Below are positions 33,462 through 41,615 of a DNA stretch of 45,441 nt, piece by piece; position 1 is the first letter of the stretch; each line of letters starts with the position of its first letter. The stretch is taken from the NCBI GenBank assembly GCA_031274365.1, contig JAISQF010000012.1, positions 1 through 45,441 of the forward strand, written 5' to 3'. A program made the position numbers and the translations under genes. This stretch comes from Elusimicrobiota bacterium. GTDB taxonomy: Bacteria; Elusimicrobiota; Endomicrobiia; Endomicrobiales; Endomicrobiaceae. The notes beneath the pieces were generated by a model, which was not told the DNA's origin, did not search any database, and saw only the letters and a list, made by a program, of their open reading frames with translations.

Positions 33462-35111
33462 CTATTTCAAAATCGCCCCGGTATCGGCCGACTGCACCAA
33501 TTTTGCATAACGAGACAAATACCCCGTTTTGATTTTTGGCTCCAATTTTTTATTTTTTGACAATCTATCTTTTATTTCCTCATCGCTTAATTCAACATTT
33601 AATATTCTTTTATAAATATCTATATTTATTATATCGCCGTCTTTTATTATACCGATCACTCCTCCCAAAGCCGCTTCGGGAGATATATGCCCTATGCACG
33701 GTCCTCTTGTCCCGCCGGAAAATCTGCCGTCGGTAAGCAAAGCGACGCTTTCTGCCAAACCCATACCCTGTATGGCGCTCGTAGGTCCCAACATTTCTCT
33801 CATACCCGGCCCGCCCGATGGTCCTTCATATCTTATTACAACAATGTCCCCGCCTATTATTTTTTTATCCAAAATTGCTTTCATAGCCTCGTCTTCACTG
33901 TTAAAAACTTTTGCTTTACCGCTAAAAACTTTCATTTTTTCGCTGACGCCCGCTTGTTTTATAACAGCTCCGTTTGGAGAAATATTTCCTTTTAAGATTG
34001 CAATAGAACCCTCTGCTCTATAAGGATTATCGGCTCTTATAATTTGATTGTCTAAAATTTTTCCATCAAGCGCTATTTCTAAAATATCTTTTCCATTAAC
34101 AGTTTTTGAAGAATTAAGAGATTTTTTCACAGCCGACAAAACCGCGCCAATTCCTCCGGCATTATCCAAATCTTCCATATAATAATCCCCGGCCGGTTCC
34201 AAACAAACTATCTGCGGCGTCTTTTTTGAAATCTCGTCGAAAAGATCTAAAGATAATTTCATACCGGCTTCATAAGCTACAGCCGGAAGATGTAAAACGG
34301 TATTGGTGGACCCCCCCAAAGCCATATCCACAGTAATGGCGTTTTTGAAAGCGTTTAATGTCAAAATATCCCTTGGACAAATATTTTCTTTAACTAAATC
34401 TACTATTCTTAAGCCCGACTCATAAGCTATTCTTTTTTTCTTTGCGCTCACCGCCAAAGCCGAAGCGCAGCCTTTCAACGACATTCCCAAAACTTCGGTT
34501 AAACAAGCCATAGTGTTTGCCGTATACATTCCCTGACAAGAACCCGCTCCGGGACAAGACTGCATTTCAAGTTCGCCCAATTGTTCCTCATTGATTTTTC
34601 CCGCCTGAAATTGCCCGACCGCTTCAAAAGTATCTCTAACCAAAGACCGCCTTTTATGATCGAACATTCCCGTCATCATCGGTCCCGCCGTAACAATTAT
34701 CGACGGAATATTAAGTCTTGCCGCCGCCATAAGCATACCGGGAGTAACTTTATCACAATTTGAAAGAAGCACTAAACCGTCGAGCATATGAGCGTTTGCG
34801 ACAGTCTCGACTAAATCGGCAATTATTTCTCTTGACGCTAAAGAATAATGCATTCCGCTGTGCCCCATCGCTATTCCGTCGCATACTGCCGGCGCTCCAA
34901 AAACAAAAGGAACCCCTCCGCCCGCGGCTATTCCTCTTTCAATATGTCTTTCCAAATCCCTCATTGAAATGTGTCCCGGAACTAAATCGGTAAAAGACGA
35001 AGCTATGCCGATAAAAGGTTTGTCCAAATCTTTATGGCTTATTCCCGTCGCATAAAGCAGACATCTATTTGGAGCTCTAACCGCTCCTTTTTTAATTTGA
35101 TCGCTTCTCAT
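33462..35111 (-). CDS. ilvD: Dihydroxy-acid dehydratase
   Basis: Third common step of branched-chain amino-acid synthesis, an Fe-S dehydratase. 549 residues, usual for the bacterial short form. Cluster and active-site stretches: [22 protein letters not shown] near 117-138, [27 protein letters not shown] near 190-216, [12 protein letters not shown] near 264-275, [15 protein letters not shown] near 428-442 and [23 protein letters not shown] near 460-482. It follows lysC by 25 bases and precedes the acyltransferase, so the insertion splits ilvD from ilvBNC. Confidence 0.95.
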   Translation of the reverse strand: MRSDQIKKGAVRAPNRCLLYATGISHKDLDKPFIGIASSFTDLVPGHISMRDLERHIERGIAAGGGVPFVFGAPAVCDGIAMGHSGMHYSLASREIIADLVETVANAHMLDGLVLLSNCDKVTPGMLMAAARLNIPSIIVTAGPMMTGMFDHKRRSLVRDTFEAVGQFQAGKINEEQLGELEMQSCPGAGSCQGMYTANTMACLTEVLGMSLKGCASALAVSAKKKRIAYESGLRIVDLVKENICPRDILTLNAFKNAITVDMALGGSTNTVLHLPAVAYEAGMKLSLDLFDEISKKTPQIVCLEPAGDYYMEDLDNAGGIGAVLSAVKKSLNSSKTVNGKDILEIALDGKILDNQIIRADNPYRAEGSIAILKGNISPNGAVIKQAGVSEKMKVFSGKAKVFNSEDEAMKAILDKKIIGGDIVVIRYEGPSGGPGMREMLGPTSAIQGMGLAESVALLTDGRFSGGTRGPCIGHISPEAALGGVIGIIKDGDIINIDIYKRILNVELSDEEIKDRLSKNKKLEPKIKTGYLSRYAKLVQSADTGAILK

Positions 35112-35136
35112 TTTTTCTCCGCTGGTTTTTTAATTT

Positions 35137-36387
35137 TTAAGCTTTATGACTTTTTGAAAGTTTGAAACCTTTATGCAAAGCTTCAACCGCTTTCATCGTG
35201 TCCACTTCGTCTATAACGCATGAAATTTTAATATCGCTTGTCGAAATCATTTCAATATTTACTCCGCTTTTGGCTAAAATTTCAAAAGCCATAGCCGCAA
35301 CGCCCGGATTAGTGCGCATTCCCACGCCGACGACGGAAACTTTCGCAACTTGATCGTCGCACTCAACTCTTGTGGCGTTAAATTCAGAGGCTATTTTGTC
35401 CAATTCAATTTGCGTCTTTTTCATATCGCTTTCAACGACAGTAAAAGAAATGTCATTTTTTTTATCAACTGCCGCCGATTGAATAATCATATCCACATTG
35501 ACATTAATTTTTGCAAGATCGTTAAAGATTCTTGCCGCAACCCCCGGAGTATCCGGCAGATCCACTATTGTGAATTTCACTTGATCTTTATCAAAAGTGA
35601 TTCCCGACACTATCATTGCTTCCATTTTTTTTCTCCCGCTGAGTTTTTTTATCATTTCTTCGCTTGCTATTATTGTTCCGGCATCATCGCTGAAAGTTCC
35701 TCTCGCATTTATCATTACATTAAATTTTTTTGCAACTTCAACGCTTCTTGATTGCAAAACTTGCGCGCCCGAACACGCCATCTCAAGCATTTCGTTGTAT
35801 GAAAGATAATCCATTTTGCGCGCCTCTTTGACTATACGCGGATCGGTTGTAAAAACTCCCTCGACATCTGAATAAATTTCGCAAGCATCCGCTTTAAGAG
35901 CCGCGGCCAAAGCGACGGCCGTTAAATCGGAACCTCCTCTGCCAAGCGTGGTAATATCGCCGTTTGCATTCGAGGCTTGAAAGCCCGCGATGATAACGAT
36001 ATGATTTTTATTTAGAAGTTTATGTATTTTATGAGGAATAATTTTTTTTATCTTTGCCTGTCTGTGCTGGAGATCGGCAAATATGCCGGCCTGAGGACCG
36101 GTAAGAGAAATAACGCTCTCACCCATAGCGTCAAGAGCCATGGCAAGAAGAGCTATAGACATCATTTCGCCCGTCGATAAAAGAACGTCCATTTCTCTTG
36201 CGGGAGGATTGGGGCTGATTTTTTCCGCCATTTTAAGCAAGTCGTCCGTCGTGTCGCCCGGCGCGGAAACAACCGCCACAATTTTATTGCCCGATTTCTT
36301 TTTTGAAGCAATTTTACTTGCGACTAATCTCATTTTATCCGCATCCGCTACGGAAGATCCGCCAAATTTCATCACTACCAAAGCCAT
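35137..36387 (-). CDS. lysC: Aspartate kinase
   Basis: First step of the aspartate family (lysine, threonine, methionine, isoleucine). 416 residues: kinase domain about 1-245 with VMKFGGSSVADADKM near 5-19, TLGRGGSDLTAVALAAAL near 147-164 and YSDVEGVFTTDPRIV near 172-186; two ACT domains about 270-416 (DLPDTPGVAARIFNDLAKINVNVDMI; NPGVAAMAFEILAKSGVNIEMISTSDIKI). The ACT pair predicts feedback by lysine and/or threonine. It is the first gene of the unit running through the ilv genes to rpe, and GGAGG lies before the ATG. No homoserine or dap genes are in the window. Confidence 0.95.
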   Translation of the reverse strand: MALVVMKFGGSSVADADKMRLVASKIASKKKSGNKIVAVVSAPGDTTDDLLKMAEKISPNPPAREMDVLLSTGEMMSIALLAMALDAMGESVISLTGPQAGIFADLQHRQAKIKKIIPHKIHKLLNKNHIVIIAGFQASNANGDITTLGRGGSDLTAVALAAALKADACEIYSDVEGVFTTDPRIVKEARKMDYLSYNEMLEMACSGAQVLQSRSVEVAKKFNVMINARGTFSDDAGTIIASEEMIKKLSGRKKMEAMIVSGITFDKDQVKFTIVDLPDTPGVAARIFNDLAKINVNVDMIIQSAAVDKKNDISFTVVESDMKKTQIELDKIASEFNATRVECDDQVAKVSVVGVGMRTNPGVAAMAFEILAKSGVNIEMISTSDIKISCVIDEVDTMKAVEALHKGFKLSKSHKA

Positions 36388-36443
36388 TTATCGCTCCCTC
36401 CTAAAACACATTACAATTATATTATTCATACGCTTAATAAATA

Positions 36444-36479
36444 AATACGCTCTCATCTTAATAATGATGGGAGCGTATT
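36444..36479 (-). promoter_or_regulatory. Hairpin in the lysC leader (possible attenuator)
   Basis: Fourteen-base arms (36444-36457/36466-36479) with one C-A mismatch in minus-strand RNA, followed by UAUUUAUUUAUU. A second gcgtat just downstream on the minus strand (near + 36429-36434) could compete for the same upstream arm. It lies between the predicted promoter and the lysC ATG. No lysine-riboswitch consensus is visible. Confidence 0.45.
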
Positions 36480-36496
36480 AAATTAAATATAATTAA

Positions 36497-36505
36497 ATTA
36501 TAGCA
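36497..36505 (-). promoter_or_regulatory. Extended -10 promoter for lysC-ilv unit
   Basis: Minus-strand TGCTATAAT, a perfect extended -10 element. The -35 region is weak, as is common with extended -10 promoters. Predicted start near 36490 gives a leader of about 100 bases containing the hairpin. Confidence 0.55.
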
Positions 36506-36586
36506 AATTTCATAACTTTATCATCTAATATTATTGCAAACAGATCCTTTGTCATTATAAAGTTAAACCGCTGTCTATAAAAAATA

Positions 36587-36736
36587 TCAAACACATAATA
36601 AACTTTTGTTTTTGCCGTTGTCATCGTCGTCGTTGCCGTCGTCATTGTCGTTGTCGTCGTTGTTGTCGTTACCGTCGTCGTCGTCGTTGCCGTCGTCGTT
36701 GTCGTCGTTATCAGCCCGTAAGGGCTGGATTTCCAT
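36587..36736 (-). other. Short Asp/Asn-rich open frame made by a trinucleotide repeat
   Basis: ATG at 36736 lies inside the palindromic repeat; the frame reads MEIQPLRA, then 33 codons that are almost all Asp, Asn or Gly, then KNKSLLCV and a stop at 36587. No ribosome site is visible. It may be a chance result of the GAC/AAC microsatellite. It is listed because the frame is uninterrupted and opens and closes around the repeat. Confidence 0.2.
36614..36709. repeat. Trinucleotide microsatellite (gtc/gtt, 32 units)
   Basis: About 96 bases made only of gtc, gtt and occasional gcc, atc, att or acc triplets. It lies between the lysC promoter and palindromic repeat copy 2. Imperfect triplets suggest an old expansion. 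Together with the repeats at 36712-36759 and 36785-36983 it fills most of the 36388-37039 gap, which holds no convincing gene. Confidence 0.85.
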
Positions 36737-36759
36737 AACCGCGGGTCAACGACCCGTGG
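36712..36759. repeat. Double-hairpin palindromic repeat (REP-like), copy 2
   Basis: Hairpins cagccc-gtaa-gggctg (36712-36727) and ccgcgggtc-aac-gacccgtgg (36739-36759) joined by gatttccataa; same architecture and joiner as 977-1023, with compensating changes in both stems, so structure rather than sequence seems conserved. Confidence 0.75.
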
Positions 36760-36784
36760 ACTGTAGCGACATCCGCTTTTGCCG

Positions 36785-36983
36785 TGTCTTTATTTATAGA
36801 AGGTTTTTTGCGCAAGCCGCCTTAAAAGGACGCGTCTATGAGCGAAATATTTTTTTGGATTATCATTTGACACTGTGTGAGCCGCCCTTCCTTATGTCGT
36901 TATGCGCAGGGGCGGCGAGTTTGGCAAATGCCAAAAAAATATAAGCGAATGTCCGCAGCGGCTGAAGTCAAAAAACTAAAAAG
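36785..36983 (-). repeat. About 200-bp dispersed repeat, copy B (inverted relative to A)
   Basis: Reverse complement matches 25374-25576 over its whole length; shared blocks include gaaatatttttttggattat, atcatttgacactgtgtgag and ttggcaaatgcc. Copies A and B face each other across the lysC-to-rpe unit. Downstream (36990-37035) is a short gtccc-gca-gggac palindrome and no gene. Confidence 0.85.
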
Positions 36984-37039
36984 AAAAGAAAGGCAAGTGC
37001 CGTCCCGCAGGGACTTGTAAAAGAAAAATGACATAACTA

Positions 37040-37552
37040 TTATGTTAAAAAATCTATTTCCTTTTGTTTTTCCAAATCGAAAATCCCGACCCTATTGTCG
37101 TCTAAATTTATTAAGGCGGCGGTTCTTATCCCATATCTCCAGCCGCAAACTTCGCCGGGATTTATCAATATTGTTTTTCCCGCTTTTTCTATTTTTTTTC
37201 TATGCGTATGGCCATATAAAGCAAAATCATATTGAGGCAATTTTTGACTGTCTAAAGCGCCCGGCCTGTGAGCCATAATAAAGGATTTGTTTTTGACACG
37301 AAAACTAAGAGGCTCTCTGTCGATTGTGCCAAACTTTGATATAACTTTTTCTAAATCTGAATAATAAAAATCATTATTGCCATAGACGGCCTTAAATCCT
37401 TTTTTGAGGCTTGAAAAAAGATTGGCGTATTCCGGCAAACAAATATCTCCGCAATGCAAAATTAAATCCGCATTGCGGAGAGCAAAAAAATCTATAACTT
37501 CTTTAATTCCTTTCGCGTCATTGTGCGTGTCGGAGCAAACGCCTATAAGCAT
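37040..37552 (-). CDS. YfcE/MJ0936-type metallophosphodiesterase
   Basis: Binuclear metal phosphodiesterase of the calcineurin-like superfamily. 170 residues, with all ligand motifs: CSDTHND near 6-12 (Asp, His), LHCGDIC near 32-38 (Asp), YGNND near 57-61 (Asn), MAHRPG near 93-98 (His) and YGHTHRK near 113-119 (two His). Substrate unknown; E. coli YfcE takes artificial phosphodiesters. It is the last gene of the por run, 2 bases after nfu. Confidence 0.85.
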   Translation of the reverse strand: MLIGVCSDTHNDAKGIKEVIDFFALRNADLILHCGDICLPEYANLFSSLKKGFKAVYGNNDFYYSDLEKVISKFGTIDREPLSFRVKNKSFIMAHRPGALDSQKLPQYDFALYGHTHRKKIEKAGKTILINPGEVCGWRYGIRTAALINLDDNRVGIFDLEKQKEIDFLT

Positions 37553-37554
37553 AA

Positions 37555-37782
37555 TTATACCGCTTGAACTTCCTTAACTTCGCTGACAAGTTCTTTAATC
37601 GCTTTCGTAACTCCAAACTGTAATGTCATCTGAGCCATCGGACAAGATCCGCAGGCTCCGACAAGTTTTACTTTAACTATGCCGTCGTCGCTTACATCCA
37701 CAATTTCCACATTGCCGCCGTCGGCTTGAAGGCCCGGCCTAACGGTATCCAACGCCTTTTCAACTTTCTCTCTTATACTCAT
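37555..37782 (-). CDS. NifU-like (Nfu) iron-sulfur scaffold protein
   Basis: Small Fe-S carrier of 75 residues, equal to the C-terminal NifU domain alone: VEKALDTVRPGLQADGGNVEIVDV near 6-29 and the cluster-binding GACGSCPMAQMTLQFGV near 42-58 with the CxxC pair. It stands 13 bases after porB. Placement suggests that it supplies clusters to the pyruvate:ferredoxin oxidoreductase. Confidence 0.9.
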   Translation of the reverse strand: MSIREKVEKALDTVRPGLQADGGNVEIVDVSDDGIVKVKLVGACGSCPMAQMTLQFGVTKAIKELVSEVKEVQAV

Positions 37783-37795
37783 TACGCCTCCTTTC

Positions 37796-38740
37796 TTAAG
37801 CGGGAAGTCCTTTCTTGCCCAACTCGTCGCGTCTCTTTAACGTCTCCCAATAATCGTCGATATTTTTTTGAATAGCTTCAAGCAAATGAGCGTTTTCAGG
37901 TTTGAACAAATGTTTAAATCTTCCTTGCGGTTTTAGGAATTCGGTTATCGGTTTTTTCTCTTTAGGAAAAACATTGATTTTATAAACTCCGTTTTCAACT
38001 TCAAAAGCGGGCCAAAAACAAGTTTCCATCGCAAGCCGCGCCACATTCATAGTTTCCTCAGGCTTATAAGCCCATCCAAGCCTGCAGGGAGTAAGAATAT
38101 TTATAAAAGCGGGACCGTCTGCGGCCAATGCTTTTTGAACCTTAGTTATATAATCATTCCAATTTCCCAAATATGCTTGAGCGACATAAGGAATATGATG
38201 AGCAGCCATAATATCCGTTAAATCTTTTTGATTTTGTTTTTTACCCTGACCCACTTTTCCGGCGGGAGCCGTCGTAGTATCCGCGCCTTGCGGAGTCGCG
38301 CTGCTTCTTTGAATTCCAGTATTCATATACGCTTCGTTGTTATAACAAATATAAAGCATTTTATGGCCTCTTTCCATTGCTCCCGATAAAGATTGAAGAC
38401 CAATGTCGTATGTTCCGCCGTCGCCGCCAAAAGCGATAATATTTATATCTTTATCCAATTTTCCCTGTCTCTTTAAGCTCTTATACGCGCTCTCTATGCC
38501 GCTTGCAGTCGCCGCGGAATTTTCAAAAGCGCTGTGAAAAAACGGGACTTTCCAAGATGTGAAAGGATAAATTGTGGTTGAAACTTCCACGCAGCCCGTC
38601 GCCCCGACAATTATAACCGGCTTTCCCGCGGCGGCGATTAAAGTTTGTCTCATCACAACGCCTGCTCCGCAGCCCGCGCACAAGCGATGTCCGCCTGTCA
38701 TTTTTTCGGGATTTTTGCTTAGTTCTTTGAGATTTGCCAT
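37796..38740 (-). CDS. porB: Pyruvate:ferredoxin oxidoreductase, beta subunit
   Basis: TPP- and Fe-S-binding subunit of a four-subunit 2-oxoacid:ferredoxin oxidoreductase. 314 residues: HRLCAGCGAGVVMRQ near 19-33, the TPP motif FGGDGGTYDIGLQSLSGAMERGH near 108-130 with NNEAYMNTGIQRSSATPQGA near 134-153, and LTPCRLGWAY near 216-225. The enzyme converts pyruvate and CoA to acetyl-CoA, CO2 and reduced ferredoxin. The long C-terminus (KPITEFLKPQGRFKHLF) is typical of pyruvate types, which argues against a ketoisovalerate or 2-oxoglutarate enzyme. Confidence 0.9.
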   Translation of the reverse strand: MANLKELSKNPEKMTGGHRLCAGCGAGVVMRQTLIAAAGKPVIIVGATGCVEVSTTIYPFTSWKVPFFHSAFENSAATASGIESAYKSLKRQGKLDKDINIIAFGGDGGTYDIGLQSLSGAMERGHKMLYICYNNEAYMNTGIQRSSATPQGADTTTAPAGKVGQGKKQNQKDLTDIMAAHHIPYVAQAYLGNWNDYITKVQKALAADGPAFINILTPCRLGWAYKPEETMNVARLAMETCFWPAFEVENGVYKINVFPKEKKPITEFLKPQGRFKHLFKPENAHLLEAIQKNIDDYWETLKRRDELGKKGLPA

Positions 38741-38809
38741 TTTATTTCTCCTCTTATATTTCTGTTTTTCTCTGAAATCAATATTATCTTAATTAAATCC
38801 AAAAATGGA

Positions 38810-40012
38810 TTATAACCTTACGTTTATATATCCGACTTCCGCCAAAGGTTTTTCTGTTCCGGACGCTATATTGCTAAGAGTGTCATAAACATTAGCCAAA
38901 TGAGCGACGCTTATTTCTCTTCCGCCTAAACCGTAAACATAATTTACCACTTTCGGAGATATTACCTGCGCCGAATACAAAGCAGAAACAATATCGCTAT
39001 AAAGCGGAGCAAATGTCCCAGAGCACGAATCGGCTCTATCCAAAACGGCAACAGCTTTCAAATGAGCCAAATCCTTAGCTATAAGTTCGGCGGGAAAAGG
39101 TCTAAAAACTCTAATCTTTAAAAGTCCGGCTTTAACGCCTTTTTCTCTTAAAGAATCAACGACAATTTTTGCCGTTCCGGCCGTTGAGCCTATTACCACA
39201 ATGGCAATCTCGGCGTCGTCAAGTTTATACTTTTCATAAAAATCATATTTTCTTCCAAAAGTTTTAGCAAAATCATCAGCAACTTTTGCAATAATTTTTT
39301 TAGAATCTCTCATAGCCTGAGCAAGCTGCCAACGATGTTCAAAATAATAATCCTGCAGCTCGATAGATCCCAAAGTAAAAGGTTTATCAATGTCTAAAAG
39401 GTATCTGTCGGGCTTATATTCGCCGACAAATTTTTTAACATCCTCGTCGGGATACACTTCGACTACTTCCATACAATGAGAAATAATGAAACCGTCCGTA
39501 GTTACAAGAGTGGGCAATTTAGCGCCCTCTGCAATTCTTACGGCTTGTATCATATTGTCATACGCTTCTTGAGAATTTTCAGAATAAATCTGAATCCAGC
39601 CCGTATCTCTTGCGCCCATTGTGTCGGATTGATCTCCGTGAATATTTATAGGCGCCGATATGGCTCTGTTGACTTCAGCCATTACGACAGGCAATCTTAA
39701 ACCCGCGGCAATGTTGAGCATTTCCCACATAAGACAAAGTCCTTGAGATGACGTTCCGGTCATTGCTCTTGCGCCGGCGACTGTGGCCGCCAAAGTGGCA
39801 GACATTGCCGAATGCTCGCTTTCCACAGCGACAAATTCCGTTTTTACTTTACCGTCTGCGACAAATTGAGAAAATATCTGGACAATTTCAGTAGCCGGAG
39901 TTATAGGATATGCCGCCACAACGTCCGGTTCTATTTGGCGCATTGCTTCCGCCATAACTTCATTGCCCGTTTTTGCAACAAGTTTTCCTTTTGAATATAT
40001 TGTCTTTATCAT
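38810..40012 (-). CDS. porA: Pyruvate:ferredoxin oxidoreductase, alpha subunit
   Basis: Substrate-contacting subunit, 400 residues: GNEVMAEAMRQIEPDVVAAYPITPATEI near 16-43, FVAVESEHSAMSATLAATVAGARAMTGTSSQGL near 60-92, PINIHGDQSDTMGARDTGWIQ near 122-142, and a C-terminal transketolase-like domain with SLREKGVKAGLLKIRVFRPFP near 288-308. The arrangement of separate gamma, delta, alpha and beta genes is like that of Thermotoga and archaeal pyruvate synthases rather than the single-chain clostridial enzyme. Confidence 0.9.
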   Translation of the reverse strand: MIKTIYSKGKLVAKTGNEVMAEAMRQIEPDVVAAYPITPATEIVQIFSQFVADGKVKTEFVAVESEHSAMSATLAATVAGARAMTGTSSQGLCLMWEMLNIAAGLRLPVVMAEVNRAISAPINIHGDQSDTMGARDTGWIQIYSENSQEAYDNMIQAVRIAEGAKLPTLVTTDGFIISHCMEVVEVYPDEDVKKFVGEYKPDRYLLDIDKPFTLGSIELQDYYFEHRWQLAQAMRDSKKIIAKVADDFAKTFGRKYDFYEKYKLDDAEIAIVVIGSTAGTAKIVVDSLREKGVKAGLLKIRVFRPFPAELIAKDLAHLKAVAVLDRADSCSGTFAPLYSDIVSALYSAQVISPKVVNYVYGLGGREISVAHLANVYDTLSNIASGTEKPLAEVGYINVRL

Positions 40013-40030
40013 TTCTTTGACCCCTTTTAT

Positions 40031-40345
40031 TTATTTCTTTTCCTGTTCCATAGTGAGAGCGTTCACTTTTGGAGGGCATTCTCTCGCGCAAATTCCGCAA
40101 CCTTTACAATGATCATAATCTATACCTGTTACAACGGTTCCTTTCTTTTCATCCGGCGCAATATTTATAGACGAATCCGGACAAGAAATCCAACAAGTTA
40201 AACAATGAATGCATTTATCTTTATTCCATATCGGTCTTTGCGAGCGCCAGCTGCCCGTATGAAAAGCGTCCGCAGTGCCGGCTTCCACGAGACCGGCCGA
40301 GGCAACTTCCGCCGCCGTTAATTTTCTATTTTCCTCTTTTTTCAT
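40031..40345 (-). CDS. porD: Pyruvate:ferredoxin oxidoreductase, delta (ferredoxin-like) subunit
   Basis: Two-cluster ferredoxin-type subunit of 104 residues that carries electrons from the TPP site to ferredoxin. Both 4Fe-4S motifs are complete: CIHCLTCWISCP near 45-56 and CKGCGICARECP near 79-90. The N-terminal 40 residues (HTGSWRSQRPIWNKDKC) are the typical PorD lead-in. It lies 18 bases before porA and 21 after porC. Confidence 0.9.
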   Translation of the reverse strand: MKKEENRKLTAAEVASAGLVEAGTADAFHTGSWRSQRPIWNKDKCIHCLTCWISCPDSSINIAPDEKKGTVVTGIDYDHCKGCGICARECPPKVNALTMEQEKK

Positions 40346-40366
40346 TTTTTTCTCCCAATACTTAAA

Positions 40367-40948
40367 TTAAGAAACTTTTACTTCGTCGTAAGCGCGTTTA
40401 ATAGACGCTAAATTGCCTTCGATTACTTCGGGTTTCTTTGCAAATTTAACTGAAAGCTTATTTTTAGTGTCTTCCAAAACGCCGTTGATATCCAAACTTC
40501 CGACAACTTTGACCAAAGCGCCGAGCATAGGGGTATTTGGTATGTCTCTGCCTATTGTTTCAACGGCTATTTGGCTTGCATTTACCACGCAAATTTGAGA
40601 TTTGTCTATCCCAAGCAGTTTTGCTATTTCCTCAGCGGAAAAAGAAGTGTTGACTATAACTTTACCATCTTTACCCACTCCTTCCGTAACGTCCACCGTT
40701 TCCATAAGAGTAGGATCAAGAATTACCACATACTGAGGATTTATTACTCCCGAATGAATTGTTATGGGGTCATCGCTTACTCTATTAAAAGATTGCACCG
40801 GCGCACCCATTCTTTCCGGTCCATATTCAGGAAAAGCCTGAATATACTTACCTGTAGCCATCGCAGCCTGAGCAAATAAAAGCGCCGCCGTCTTAGCTCC
40901 TTGCCCGCCGCGTCCATGCCAACGAATTTCAATCATTTCTGCCGCCAT
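40367..40948 (-). CDS. porC: Pyruvate:ferredoxin oxidoreductase, gamma subunit
   Basis: 193-residue gamma subunit: EIRWHGRGGQGAKTAALLFAQAAMATGKYIQAFPEYGPERMGAPVQSFNRV near 7-57, the family hallmark, and PNTPMLGALVKVVG near 136-149. First gene of porCDAB-nfu-yfcE. GGAGG lies before the ATG, and about 115 bp upstream may hold the promoter; a TAATAT at the right distance is seen but its -35 is weak. Confidence 0.9.
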   Translation of the reverse strand: MAAEMIEIRWHGRGGQGAKTAALLFAQAAMATGKYIQAFPEYGPERMGAPVQSFNRVSDDPITIHSGVINPQYVVILDPTLMETVDVTEGVGKDGKVIVNTSFSAEEIAKLLGIDKSQICVVNASQIAVETIGRDIPNTPMLGALVKVVGSLDINGVLEDTKNKLSVKFAKKPEVIEGNLASIKRAYDEVKVS

Positions 40949-41063
40949 TACTAAGCCTCCTTTCTATCATTTTTTCCATCTTACCGCCGACAACATATTA
41001 CATCTGCAATTTATTCAAATAAAATAATATTGCGATTATTTCTATACATAATAATGCCGCTCT

Positions 41064-41408
41064 TTGAATATAGCGATATTGCTTTTGATATGGATATTAT
41101 TACTTTTGGATTTTTTTATCAACTTCGTCATTATCTATATAATTTTTATTTTTATTTATAGCTATGAATTGCGGAGAGAAATGCACAGTGTTTATTATAA
41201 TAAACACAAAGAGAATATTGAAAACACCTTTTTTCATTATTTAGTTTTAGCGGGACAAGCCAAACATTTTGATAGATATTACATTAAGTTTTTACTCGTT
41301 AAAATCCGATTGGAATTTAGCGGACATTACAAATATTCAAAATTTTCCGGCAGTAAAATGAAAATATTTTATCAGCCGTCTGCTCTATCGGACGCATTTC
41401 TTTTTTAG
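41064..41408 (+). other. Doubtful plus-strand open frame in the porC-autotransporter gap
   Basis: A 114-codon frame that starts with a run of hydrophobic residues encoded by AT-rich DNA and continues with YELRREMHSVYYNKHKE and FHYLVLAGQAKHFDRYY. No ribosome site, no family recognised, and its end runs into repeat copy C. A second short frame (ATG at 41054, MPLFEYSDIAFDMDIITFG, stop at 41161) overlaps it, so this may be a decayed gene. The 40949-41615 gap holds nothing else besides copy C and the terminator. Confidence 0.2.
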
Positions 41409-41480
41409 TTTTTTTGCTACAGCCGCTGCGGACAATCGCTTATATTTTTTGGCATTTGCCAGATTCGCCGCCCCCACGCC
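41401..41480 (+). repeat. Dispersed repeat, partial copy C
   Basis: Shares tttttagtttttttg, cagccgctgcggac, tcgcttatatttttt and ggcatttgcca with copy A (25374-25450) in the same orientation, then diverges. It marks another operon boundary, downstream of the autotransporter and upstream of porC. Confidence 0.75.
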
Positions 41481-41536
41481 CTTTGCCGTCCCCGCTGTTT
41501 CTGTTTCTGTTTTCATTACAGTCAATCAAAAAACAA

Positions 41537-41570
41537 AAAAGGCTGAAACATTTTATTGTCTCAGCCTTTT
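41537..41570 (-). terminator. Rho-independent terminator after the autotransporter
   Basis: Perfect 10-bp stem (aaaaggctga 41537-41546, tcagcctttt 41561-41570), 14-base loop, then TTTTTTGTTTTTT on the minus strand, about 45 bases after the stop codon. Confidence 0.9.
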
Positions 41571-41615
41571 CTTTTCATCTTTGCTTTCGTCTTTCTTATT
41601 ACATTTCTTACTTAC

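Noticed and set aside
36388-36500. Lysine riboswitch before lysC
   Set aside because: The leader is about 100 bases and lacks the length and conserved segments of the lysine riboswitch.
36614-36709. CRISPR array
   Set aside because: Units are three bases long with no spacers; it is a microsatellite. No cas gene or direct-repeat array was seen anywhere.
36606-36944. Plus-strand frame of 112 codons rich in Ser and Leu
   Set aside because: It is produced by the trinucleotide repeat, the palindromic repeat and copy B; no ribosome site and no protein-like sequence.
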